Shown here in pieces: positions 8,649 through 16,912 of a stretch of 64,000 nt of DNA. The stretch comes from JAHRAW01 sp965262585 (GTDB lineage: Bacteria; Pseudomonadota; Gammaproteobacteria; Arenicellales; Poriferihabitantaceae): positions 558,001 through 622,000 of the forward strand of contig OZ253546.1 in assembly GCA_965262585.1 (NCBI GenBank). The letters are read 5' to 3'. The stretch's first letter is position 1; the number at the start of each line of letters is the position of its first letter. The position numbers and the translations under genes are program-made. Under the pieces are notes generated by a model that saw nothing but the letters and a program-made list of their open reading frames with translations, did no database searches and was not told the DNA's origin.

Positions 8649-10543
8649 CAATGCCCCTCGTATAGGTTTTCAATTTGCGCCTTGAAACGATCACGCAATA
8701 CCGGGCGTTTGATTTTCAGGGTCGGGGTAATGGCGCCGTCGGTCACCGTCCACGGCTCGGTGGTCACCCACACCCGCCGCACCGCCGCGTATCCGGGAAA
8801 ATTCGGCAACTGCCGGGCTACCTTGTCGAGCATAAATTTTTCCACCTGCGCGCTTGCCAGCACATCATCATCGTTCGGATCCAATCCTAACTGTTCGGCG
8901 CAACGCAACCAATGTTGCGAATCCAACACAATCAGCGCGCATAAAAACGCCCGCCCCTCGCCCATCACCACGGCTTGCTCGAACAAGGGGTCATCGCAAA
9001 TCGCCGCTTCCATATCCGCTGGCGGTACCTTCTCACCGGTGGCGAGGACGATGATCTCTTTGATGCGCCCGGTGATGGAAATAAATCCGTCTTCGTCGAT
9101 GGCGGCGAGGTCGCCGGTGGCGAACCAACCTTCGGGGTCGATACACGCACGAGTGGCTTCTTCGTTTTGCCAATACCCAAGCATCACGCTTGGGCTTCGC
9201 GCCAGCAGTTCACCAACTTCCGACAGTCGGATTTCGGTGCCGATAAACGGCAGGCCAATGCTGGACGGTTTATTTTTGGCCGGGGTATTCACCGTGAGCG
9301 TGGGGCCGGTTTCGGTGAGACCATAACCCTGCAGAATCTCGATGCCGAGGGCGATGAACACCCGCGAGATGCTCGAAGCCAGTGGCGCCCCGCCGCTAAT
9401 CACACAGCGCAAATCACCGCCAAAGCGCGCGCTTATTTTTTTCGCCACCACCGCCTTCAATAGCGGCCACAGCAGTTGATCCACGCCCCACGCGGCGCGC
9501 CCCTGAGCGATTTCAAAGCGCCGCCAGCCCACCGCAACCGCCTTTTCAAACAGCCGACGACGCACCGCCGGGCCCTCTTCGAGTCGGGTTCTGATGACCC
9601 CGTAGGCGCGCTCAAAAATGCGCGGCACGGTGATCATAATGGTCGGTCGGTTGGCTGCCATGTCATCCACCAACTGCGGGATCGAGCGATTGAACGCCAC
9701 CGTCGCCCCGGCCATCATCGGCAGGTAATACCCCACGGTTCGTTCGAACATGTGCGACAGCGGCAGGAACGACAGGAATTTATCGTCTGGAAACACCGGC
9801 ACGCTCCGCAGACCGGCGTGGGCGTTCATCAACAGGTTGGCGTGGGACAGCATCACGCCTTTGGGTTTGCCGGTGGTGCCGGAAGTATAAACGATGGTGG
9901 CGAGGTCGTCGGGCTGCCCCGCATCTTGTTTCTCGGCGGCGGGCGGTGCATCTTGTTTCGCACCTTGTTTCGCAGATTGTTCCAGCCACCGCGACACCAA
10001 CATCACCCGCTCATCATCAATTCCGGCGAGTTCATTGTCGGCGTCTTCCAGCACCAACACCCGCGTCAGTTTATCGAGCAACTGCAATTCATCCGCCATC
10101 TGCAGCCACATCCCAGCGGTCTCCACCAAAAATAACCGCGCGCCGGTATGCTCCAAAATATAGGCGACGTTGTCCGGGCGATCTTCGGCATACAATGGCG
10201 TCACCACCAAACCGGCGGCCATGCACGCTTGGTCGTATAACATCCACTCGCGGCGATTACCCATTCGAATCGCCGCTTTCTCGCCACGCGCAAGGCCATC
10301 CGAGGCCATCGCCCGATGCCAGCGTTCCACCTGTTCGGCCATCCATCCCCAGGAATATTCAACCCAGCGATCCGTCTCAGCGCAATACTGAATGTAGGCG
10401 GTTTTATTCGCCGACCGCGACACCCGCTCGCGAAATAACCCGTCAATGGTTTTGACCGCAACCGGATCGATGACATCCATTCGCGAACTGGCGGCGATGA
10501 GGTCTTGGGGATAAACCGTCGCCCGGAGTCGGGGGGCGTTCAT
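8648..10543 (-). CDS. Long-chain fatty-acid--CoA ligase (AMP-forming)
   Basis: 631-residue member of the ANL adenylate-forming superfamily, activating fatty acids to acyl-CoA with ATP. The P-loop signature TIVYTSGTTGKPKGVMLSH is present, followed by LPLSHMFERT and GYGLTETGPTLTVN (the YGxTE adenine motif). WFATGDLAAIDEDGFISITGR supplies the ribose-binding Asp and hinge. The length and the VISGGAPL segment match the eukaryote-like long-chain acyl-CoA synthetase group rather than E. coli FadD. It overlaps fadE by 4 bases (ATGA) and the HAD gene by 3, so activation and first oxidation of fatty acids are co-expressed. Confidence 0.92.
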   Translation of the reverse strand: MNAPRLRATVYPQDLIAASSRMDVIDPVAVKTIDGLFRERVSRSANKTAYIQYCAETDRWVEYSWGWMAEQVERWHRAMASDGLARGEKAAIRMGNRREWMLYDQACMAAGLVVTPLYAEDRPDNVAYILEHTGARLFLVETAGMWLQMADELQLLDKLTRVLVLEDADNELAGIDDERVMLVSRWLEQSAKQGAKQDAPPAAEKQDAGQPDDLATIVYTSGTTGKPKGVMLSHANLLMNAHAGLRSVPVFPDDKFLSFLPLSHMFERTVGYYLPMMAGATVAFNRSIPQLVDDMAANRPTIMITVPRIFERAYGVIRTRLEEGPAVRRRLFEKAVAVGWRRFEIAQGRAAWGVDQLLWPLLKAVVAKKISARFGGDLRCVISGGAPLASSISRVFIALGIEILQGYGLTETGPTLTVNTPAKNKPSSIGLPFIGTEIRLSEVGELLARSPSVMLGYWQNEEATRACIDPEGWFATGDLAAIDEDGFISITGRIKEIIVLATGEKVPPADMEAAICDDPLFEQAVVMGEGRAFLCALIVLDSQHWLRCAEQLGLDPNDDDVLASAQVEKFMLDKVARQLPNFPGYAAVRRVWVTTEPWTVTDGAITPTLKIKRPVLRDRFKAQIENLYEGH

Positions 10544-12960
10544 GCCTCGGAACCGGATGCAAACGAATCCACGCTGATCACTTCGGCGGTCGCTTTTCGA
10601 GCGCGCCCCAGCAAATCAACTTCATCCGCGCTCAGCACTTCCGCCGCGCATAAATCCGCAAGCCACGCCGCATAAGATTGTCCGGCATCGGGCTCAAGAC
10701 CTTCTTTATGCAAGCGTCGGCGTAGTGTTTTGCTTTCAATCATAAGGTCCAACGCGGATTCGAGTTGCGCGGAGATTTCCGCCGGGTCGGTGGCGATATA
10801 GATATCTTCGGTCAAGCGGTCGCGCACCGGCCCGGGGGTTTGCAATAAAGTCGAAACCTTTCGCGAAAGCGCATCGTCCGGTGGTTGCAAGTATCGCCCG
10901 CCGCCAAAAATGTTAACCCGCATCAGTTTCCCCAACATCGGTCGTGGATAATTGCGCAAAATGCCGTCGAGTGCCTGTTGCGCCTCGAACAACGCATAGC
11001 CGCATGCCCAATCCGCCAGTGGTGCCTCGTCTTCCGACTCGCCGAGGTCATTGAAACGCTTGAGGGCCGCAGAAGCAAGATACAAATTACTCAAAGCATC
11101 GGCAAAACGTCCCGACAACATCTCGCGGCGTTTCAGGTCGCCGCCGAGGATAAACAAAGTAACATCGGCGAGAAACGCAAACGCCGCGCTCAAGTGTTCG
11201 ATGGTGCGGCTATGTTTTTGGATGAGGCCGGTGCCAACACCCCGCGCCAGCCGCCCACGACTCAGCGCGAAGGCGGTGGAACGCATTTTGTTGGCGATCA
11301 CATGCGCGATGTGTTGGCGCATCGCATCGTCGAACTGCGTCAGGGCTTTCTCGTGGTCGTCCATCGCCGCCGCGTTAATCTCATCGAGCAGGTGCGGATG
11401 GCAACGCATCGCCCCTTGACCGAAAATAATCAGCCCGCGAGTCAGGATGTTCGCGCCTTCCACGGTGATGCCGATGGGAATCTGCTGATAAGTGCGGGCA
11501 AGATAATTGCCGGGGCCCATGCAGATGCCCTTGCCGCCGTGAATATCCATCGCGTCGTTGATGACGATGCGCGAAAGTTCGGTGCATTGCTGCTTGACGA
11601 TGGCCGACATCACCGCCGGCTTCTCGCCCGACGCCAGCGCGCCGGTCATTAAGGTGCGCCCGGCATCCAGCAACCAAGTCAGCCCGCCGATGCGCGCCAG
11701 CACTTCCTCGATGCCTTCGAACTTGCCAATCTCGACGCCGAATTGCTCGCGAATACGCACATAAGCGCCACTGCTTCGGGCCGCCACTTTGGCACCGCCA
11801 GCCGCCGCCGCCGGCAACGAAATACCGCGTCCGGCGGCAAGCGATTCCATCAGCATTCGCCAGCCTTGACCGATGCGCGGGCGGCCACCGATGATCCATT
11901 CCATGGGGATGAACACATCCTTGCCGCTATTGGGCCCGTTTTGGAAAGCCGCATTCAGGGGCCGATGTCGGTCGCCGATGGAAAGCCCTTTGGTGTCAGT
12001 GGGAATGAGCGCGCAAGTGATGCCGAGGTCGGTTTCATCTCCCAAAAGCCCCTGCGGATCATAAGCCTTAAACGCCAGCCCAAGCAGCGTCGCCACCGGC
12101 CCGAGAGTGATATACCGCTTCTCCCAGTTGAGTCGGAAACCGAGGGTTTTCTTGCCCTTGTATATCGCCTTGCAAACCACGCCGCTGTCCGGCATACCGC
12201 TCGCATCCGAACCCGCCCACGGATTAGTCAGGCCGAAACAAGGGATTTCCTTACCACTCGCAAGGCGCGGCAGATAGTGTTTTTTCTGCGCATCGGTGCC
12301 GTAGTGATGGAGCAATTCGGCGGGGCCCAGGGAATTAGGCACCATCACCGTAACCGCCACGCTGGAACTGCGGGTGGCGAGTTTTTGTACGATGCAGGAT
12401 TGCGCGTGGGCGGAAAATCCTAGTCCGCCGTATTTCTTATCGGCGTTCAGGCCGAAAAACTTTTTGCGCTTGATGAAATTCCAAACCGCCGGTGGCAAAT
12501 CATTGAGTTCATCGGTCACCTGCCAGTCATCCACCATCTCGCACAACTTCTCCACCGGCCCGTCCATAAACGCCTGCTCCTCTTCGGAGAGCACCGGCTT
12601 TGCCATAGAAAATAATCGCGTCCAATCAGGCTTGCCGGAAAACAACTCGGCATCCCACCACACCGTCCCGGCGTCGATAGCCTCACGCTCAGTTTTTGAC
12701 ACCGGCGGCATGGATTTTTTCACCCACTCGAACAACGGCGCACTGAGATATTTTTTGCGCAGCACCGGCGCATAAAAAAGCAGCACCAACAACGGCACCA
12801 GCACCACCAGCAAAACCACCGACAACACCGCACCGGCGGCACCGCTGAAAAGGCCGAGAGTGAACACTGCGATGGCGGTAATCAGCCAGGTTTTTATCGA
12901 CAACCGAAACCAGGCAAAAACCCCCACCAGCAACAACAACGCAAAAAACACTAAAATCAT
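10540..12960 (-). CDS. fadE: Acyl-CoA dehydrogenase FadE
   Basis: 806 residues, matching the long gammaproteobacterial FadE (814 aa in E. coli). It performs the first, FAD-dependent step of beta-oxidation. The N-terminus has hydrophobic segments (MILVFFALLLLVGVFAWF and a second stretch to about residue 75), consistent with membrane attachment. The acyl-CoA dehydrogenase core follows: GLTNPWAGSDASGM, IHGGKGICMGPGN and ITVEGANILTRGLIIFGQGA. The C-terminal 300 residues (QFDDAMRQHIAHVIANKM onward) are the FadE-specific extension. It is the first gene of the fadE / ligase / HAD operon. Its upstream region is the first hairpin-repeat array, so its promoter must lie in or beside that array. Confidence 0.95.
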   Translation of the reverse strand: MILVFFALLLLVGVFAWFRLSIKTWLITAIAVFTLGLFSGAAGAVLSVVLLVVLVPLLVLLFYAPVLRKKYLSAPLFEWVKKSMPPVSKTEREAIDAGTVWWDAELFSGKPDWTRLFSMAKPVLSEEEQAFMDGPVEKLCEMVDDWQVTDELNDLPPAVWNFIKRKKFFGLNADKKYGGLGFSAHAQSCIVQKLATRSSSVAVTVMVPNSLGPAELLHHYGTDAQKKHYLPRLASGKEIPCFGLTNPWAGSDASGMPDSGVVCKAIYKGKKTLGFRLNWEKRYITLGPVATLLGLAFKAYDPQGLLGDETDLGITCALIPTDTKGLSIGDRHRPLNAAFQNGPNSGKDVFIPMEWIIGGRPRIGQGWRMLMESLAAGRGISLPAAAAGGAKVAARSSGAYVRIREQFGVEIGKFEGIEEVLARIGGLTWLLDAGRTLMTGALASGEKPAVMSAIVKQQCTELSRIVINDAMDIHGGKGICMGPGNYLARTYQQIPIGITVEGANILTRGLIIFGQGAMRCHPHLLDEINAAAMDDHEKALTQFDDAMRQHIAHVIANKMRSTAFALSRGRLARGVGTGLIQKHSRTIEHLSAAFAFLADVTLFILGGDLKRREMLSGRFADALSNLYLASAALKRFNDLGESEDEAPLADWACGYALFEAQQALDGILRNYPRPMLGKLMRVNIFGGGRYLQPPDDALSRKVSTLLQTPGPVRDRLTEDIYIATDPAEISAQLESALDLMIESKTLRRRLHKEGLEPDAGQSYAAWLADLCAAEVLSADEVDLLGRARKATAEVISVDSFASGSEA

Positions 12961-13035
12961 CGTTCCCCCTTCAACGCATATCGGTACCGGTAATTATCCC
13001 ACATAATGTCTGTCTTACGCTGAGGTTTGTTCCTC

Positions 13036-13910
13036 TGAATTCCCGCGCAACTGGAATCCAGTAAAACATGCCGGCGACAGCCGACTCCCCAGGCCCGTCA
13101 TTCCTGCGACAGCCGACTCCTTATTAGCCTTCTGGATTCCCGATACGATGAAAAATATGGTCGCTGGCGCTCCCTATTTTTCTATCGTTCGGGAATGACG
13201 CACTTTTGATATTCCTCGTTTGTCGATGAGGACTCCCAGACTCGTCATTCTCGTGCCGCCAACTCGTTATTCACGCGACAGCGGGAATAACGAGTTGGGG
13301 GACACGGGAATCCAGTACAACATGCCGGCGAGAGCCGACTCATTATTGGCCTTCTGGATTCCCGATACGATGAAAAATATGGTCGCTGGCGCTCCCTATT
13401 TTTCTATCGTTCGGGAATGACGCACTTTTGATATTCCTCGTTTGTCGATGAGGACTCCCAGACTCGTCATTCTCGTGCCCCCAAGTCGTTATTCACGCGA
13501 CAGCGGGGATGACGACTTGGGGGACACGGGAATCCAGTAAAACATGCCAGCGATAGCCGACTCCCTACGCCGTTATTCCCGCGAGATCCGACTCCTTATT
13601 GGCTTTCTGGATTCCCGATACGATGAAAAATATAGTCGCTGGCGCTCCCTATTTTTCTATCGTTCGGGAATGACGCACTTTTGATATTCCTCGTTTGCCG
13701 ATGAGGACTCCCAGACTCGTCATTCTCGTGCCGCCAACTCGTTATTCACGCGACAGCGGGAATAACGAGTTGGGGGACGCGGGAATCCAGTACAACATGC
13801 CGGCGAATGCCGACTCCCTACGCCGTTATTTCCGCGCAACTGGAATCCAGTACAACATGTCCGGCGATAGCCGACTCCTTATTTATCGTTCGGGAATGAC
13901 GAACTGCGAC
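13036..13910. repeat. Intergenic hairpin-repeat array 1 (three full 61-bp cores)
   Basis: The whole 960-base gap between hflX and fadE is repetitive. Three 61-bp cores lie at 13136-13196, 13358-13418 and 13611-13671. Each runs ATTCCCGATACG...CGTTCGGGAAT and folds into a 22-bp imperfect stem with two single-base bulges and a 17-base loop. Between cores are copies of a second hairpin (13259-13298, 13481-13520, 13734-13773) and shorter GGAATCCAGT-type palindromes. Short open frames here share the same translation between copies and are artefacts. No transposase is present. The element resembles REP/MITE-like repeats. Confidence 0.9.
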
Positions 13911-13920
13911 AGCCGCAACC

Positions 13921-15372
13921 CTATTTCCGTTCCGACCAAAGCCCCTTAAATTCTTTTTGAGACTCCAGCCAGCCGCGGTCGGCGGTTTCCATTTTTAGGC
14001 GGATGCGGATTAGGCCGGTTTTGTCGATGCGTTCGTCAATTACTTCGCAGCGTTGGTATAAACTTGCTCGCAAGGCGCCAGCATGGGGTTCCAGTCTGAG
14101 TTCGTATTGGCGGCGGCGGCGGCCTAGTAGTTCGGCGAGGGCTTGTTGCAAAAGGTCGATTCCTTTGCCGCTTTGGGCTGACAGCCAGACGGTGTCGATC
14201 AGGCCGTCCTTGCCGTGTTGCGCTCTGGCGTGGTCGGTGGTCAGGTCGATTTTGTTGTTGACTTGGATGATGGGCACATCGCCGGCGCCGATTTCCTCCA
14301 GCACTTTTTCCACCGCCGCTCTGAGTTCGGCGAAACCGGGGTCGGCGTAGTCGTTCACCAGCACCAGACAGGAAGCACTCACTAACTCCTCCAGGGTGGA
14401 ATGAAAAGCCGCAATCAGGGTGTGGGGCAATTCGCGGATGAAACCCACCGTGTCCGACAGCACCAGCGGGCCGAATCCGGGAATTTCGAGGCGGCGCATG
14501 GTCGGATCCAGGGTCGCAAACAACTGGTCGGCGGTGCGCACGCGCGCGCTTCCGGTGAGGCCGCCCAGGCGGTTGAACAGCGAGGATTTTCCGGCGTTGG
14601 TGTAGCCCACCAGCGATACAGTCGGCAGCGCGGCGCGGTGTCTCGCCCGGCGGCGCAAGGCGCGTTGTGATTCCACTCGTTGCAGGGCGCGGGTTAAGGA
14701 GCCGATGCGCGTTCCAATCAAACGGCGGTCGGTCTCCAGTTGGGTTTCGCCGGGCCCGCGCAGGCCGACTCCGCCTTTCTGGCGTTCAAGGTGAGACCAG
14801 CCACGCACCAGACGGGTGGAAAGGTGTTTGAGTTGTGCCAGTTCCACCTGCAACTTGCCTTCACTGGAAGTCGCCCGCTGGGCGAAAATATCGAGGATCA
14901 GGCTGTTGCGATCCAGCACCCGGCATTCGACGATTCCCTCCAGGTTGCGCTCTTGAATGGGGGATATCGGGTGATTGAATATAACCAGCGTGGCGTCGTG
15001 CTGCTTCACCAGCACGCCCAGTTCCTGAGCCTTGCCAGAGCCGATGAAAGTCGCCGCCACCGGCTTGCGCCGCCGTAGCACCATCTGATCGCAAATCTGC
15101 ACACCGGCGGAGCGTGTCAGTTCCTTGAGTTCATTCAGTTCATTAAATCCACCAAGTTCACCAAGTTCACTAGATTCACCAGATTCACCAAGTTCACCAG
15201 ATTCATCGGATTCACCAGATTCACTAGATTCACCAAGTTCACCAGATTCATCGGATTCGACCGAATATTGGCCGCCGCCATGCGGTGGGGCGTTCACCTG
15301 CGCCACCAATATCGCCCGCTCCGGGAGATCGTGGTGTCGCTCGAGGCGGTCGTTCTCTACGGAATTAACCAG
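13921..15372 (-). CDS. hflX: Ribosome-associated GTPase HflX with repeat insertion and probable CUG start
   Basis: HflX splits stalled 70S ribosomes and belongs to the Obg-HflX GTPases. The core is unmistakable: FIGSGKAQELGVLV, RNSLILDIFAQRA, LVRGWSHLERQKGGVGLRGP, the G1 motif GYTNAGKSS and the G3 region LSDTVGFIRELP. Homology to the family N-terminus (ERxxxxERAILVAQVN) continues 21 codons upstream of the first ordinary start (TTG at 15309) to a CTG at 15372. That CTG is preceded by GGAGGGG at the ideal 8-base spacing. Upstream of it lies an in-frame stop and no ATG, GTG or TTG. Between the two N-terminal strands sits an extra acidic Ser/Glu/Gly-rich repeat of about 40 residues. The protein would be 483 aa against 426 in E. 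coli. Confidence 0.9.
   Translation of the reverse strand: MVNSVENDRLERHHDLPERAILVAQVNAPPHGGGQYSVESDESGELGESSESGESDESGELGESGESSELGELGGFNELNELKELTRSAGVQICDQMVLRRRKPVAATFIGSGKAQELGVLVKQHDATLVIFNHPISPIQERNLEGIVECRVLDRNSLILDIFAQRATSSEGKLQVELAQLKHLSTRLVRGWSHLERQKGGVGLRGPGETQLETDRRLIGTRIGSLTRALQRVESQRALRRRARHRAALPTVSLVGYTNAGKSSLFNRLGGLTGSARVRTADQLFATLDPTMRRLEIPGFGPLVLSDTVGFIRELPHTLIAAFHSTLEELVSASCLVLVNDYADPGFAELRAAVEKVLEEIGAGDVPIIQVNNKIDLTTDHARAQHGKDGLIDTVWLSAQSGKGIDLLQQALAELLGRRRRQYELRLEPHAGALRASLYQRCEVIDERIDKTGLIRIRLKMETADRGWLESQKEFKGLWSERK
15119..15260. repeat. 9-bp tandem repeat with 45-bp higher-order unit inside hflX
   Basis: About fifteen imperfect 9-base units of the type TTCACCAGA / TTCACCAAG / TTCATCGGA run through the hflX N-terminal coding region. 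Two 45-bp higher-order copies encode the near-identical 15-residue units SDESGELGESSESGE and SDESGELGESGESSE. Because 9 and 45 are multiples of 3, copy-number change keeps the reading frame. Confidence 0.9.
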
Positions 15373-15387
15373 AGATGCCGCCCCTCC
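15370..15387 (-). promoter_or_regulatory. Strong Shine-Dalgarno in front of a CTG start codon (hflX)
   Basis: On the minus strand GGAGGGG (15387-15381) is followed after 8 bases by CTG (15372-15370). The frame is that of hflX and contains no conventional start before residue 22. This ribosome-binding site decides the start and supports initiation at CUG. Confidence 0.6.
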
Positions 15388-15454
15388 ACGCCGTCAAACC
15401 AAGCCCCGGAAACCCTCGCCGGGCGGGGACATCCGGGGGCATTACGCAACAGGG

Positions 15455-15787
15455 TCAGTAAGATGGCTGACGCTCCTGGTTTTGCGGCTCTTGGTCTTGG
15501 TCGTTGCCGTGGTCGTTACCTTGGTTGTGGTCGTGACCGTGGTTGTGGTCTTCGGCGCGGCCATCGTGCGGAATGCGAATCGTTCGTGCCGGAACGATGG
15601 TGGAAATTGCATGCTTATAGATCATCTGATTGACGCTATTGCGCAACAACACCACAAATTGGTCGAATGATTCAATTTGACCTTGTAGTTTGATCCCGTT
15701 CACCAGAAAAATCGATACCGGAACTCTTTCTTTGCGCAATATGTTCAGAAAAGGATCTTGTAACGCTGTCCCCCTTTGTTGAGCCAT
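15455..15787 (-). CDS. hfq: RNA chaperone Hfq with charged low-complexity C-tail
   Basis: Hexameric Sm-like protein pairing small RNAs with mRNAs. From the ATG at 15787: MAQQRGTALQDPFLNILRKE, then VSIFLVNGIKLQGQIESFDQ (Sm1) and YKHAISTIVP (Sm2 with the YKHA signature). The fold ends near residue 68. The remaining 40 residues are an Asp/Asn/His/Gly/Gln-rich tail (EDHNHGHDHNQGNDHG and onward), probably disordered. The DNA encoding the tail is itself repetitive (GGTCGTGACCGTGG-like units). hflX follows, as in the miaA-hfq-hflX superoperon, but miaA is not upstream; the next gene there is doeB. Confidence 0.96.
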   Translation of the reverse strand: MAQQRGTALQDPFLNILRKERVPVSIFLVNGIKLQGQIESFDQFVVLLRNSVNQMIYKHAISTIVPARTIRIPHDGRAEDHNHGHDHNQGNDHGNDQDQEPQNQERQPSY

Positions 15788-15860
15788 TTTTATCACCTTT
15801 AGTTATTAAGAGTTAGATTTGGTTATGAATTGGCGGTATATCGCCCAGTCTATGACCCGG

Positions 15861-15888
15861 ATTTTACCATAAAGTTCATTTCGAGCAA
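15861..15888 (-). promoter_or_regulatory. Possible sigma-70 promoter for hfq-hflX
   Basis: On the minus strand TTGCTC (15888-15883), a 16-base spacer and TAAAAT (15866-15861) lie about 75 bases upstream of the hfq ATG, in the only non-coding gap before the doeB 3' end. The -10 matches consensus at five of six positions; the -35 is weak. Confidence 0.35.
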
Positions 15889-15897
15889 TTCGCAAGA

Positions 15898-16899
15898 TTA
15901 CCGCCCCACTTTCACCGCCACGGCAATGGCCGCCACCATATCGCCGGGGCGCACCAGCCCCGGATGATGGCGACCCAGCAGAATGCCGCTACGCGGGGCG
16001 CGATAGACCATCGGCTGCTCGCCGTTGCGCTCGATGTTGTAAATACGGGCGATCTCGCTGCCGACCTCAACCCGGTCGCCCGCATCCGCCATCACCTCCA
16101 GCAGCCCGGCATGCCCGGCGGTGACGAAGCAGTCGCTGTCGGGCACGGCAAGGTGAATGCCGGGGCGCGAAACCGGTGCCTGATTGAGAATACCGGCGTG
16201 AATGAGGAAGTTGTTGACCCCGGTGCGCGCGATTTCATTGGTGTGGGTGGTGGTGGTGCCGCCGCCGCCCAATTCGGTGGAGACAAACACCTTGCCCTGT
16301 GCCTCGGCGGCGCTGTCGTACATGCCGGTAGCGTCCAATTCCCGCAGCAACACGTTATACGGCGCCGCAAAAGCATCCCGTGCCGCCTCGCAACGCGCCT
16401 GCTGTTTGGCATCTTCGAGGGCGTGAACCGCGGCAAAGGGAATGAAATGTAGGGTTTTGCCCCCGGAGTGAATATCCAGCACATATTCCGCCCTGGGCAG
16501 CAACTCGCGCTGAAAGTAATCGGCTATTTTCTCGGTGGCGGTGCCGTCCACACGCCCCGGAAAGACGCGATTCATGTTGCCGCCGTCGATGGGCGAGGTG
16601 CGCGTGCCGGCGCAAAATGCCGGGTAATTCATCATCGGTATTATAATGATGCGCCCGCTGACCTGCGCCGGGTCGATGTGGTTGACCAGATCCAGAAGCG
16701 CAGTCGGGCCTTCGTATTCATCGCCGTGATTGCCGCCGGTCAACAGCGCGGTGGGGCCGTTGCCGTTTTTGATGACGGTCAGCGGCGTCATAATTGCGCC
16801 CCACGCCGAGCGATTGTCGGAATGGGGCAGTTTGAGATGGCCGTGGTGGACCCCGGCGGCGTCAAAATCCACCGTAGCCACAACCGGGCTGTCCTTCAT
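15898..16899 (-). CDS. doeB: N-alpha-acetyl-L-2,4-diaminobutyrate deacetylase (ectoine degradation)
   Basis: 333-residue zinc deacylase of the succinylglutamate desuccinylase/aspartoacylase family. The zinc site is visible: GGNHGDEYEGP (His and Glu) and LDIHSGGKTLHFIPF (second His), with GNMNRVFPG between. A C-terminal barrel follows (PRSGILLGRHHPGLVRPGDM). Together with the adjacent ectoine hydrolase gene this fits DoeB, which removes acetate from N-alpha-acetyl-diaminobutyrate made by DoeA. It begins 13 bases after the doeA stop. Family membership is firm; the substrate is inferred from the neighbour and from overall similarity to DoeB rather than to AstE. Confidence 0.88.
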   Translation of the reverse strand: MKDSPVVATVDFDAAGVHHGHLKLPHSDNRSAWGAIMTPLTVIKNGNGPTALLTGGNHGDEYEGPTALLDLVNHIDPAQVSGRIIIIPMMNYPAFCAGTRTSPIDGGNMNRVFPGRVDGTATEKIADYFQRELLPRAEYVLDIHSGGKTLHFIPFAAVHALEDAKQQARCEAARDAFAAPYNVLLRELDATGMYDSAAEAQGKVFVSTELGGGGTTTTHTNEIARTGVNNFLIHAGILNQAPVSRPGIHLAVPDSDCFVTAGHAGLLEVMADAGDRVEVGSEIARIYNIERNGEQPMVYRAPRSGILLGRHHPGLVRPGDMVAAIAVAVKVGR

Positions 16900-16912
16900 G
16901 ACCTTGTCCGGC

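Noticed and set aside
13220..13949. Short open frames in repeat array 1 (also 56254-56786 and 62316-62582)
   Set aside because: Each repeats the same translation because it lies in the repeat unit; no independent coding evidence.
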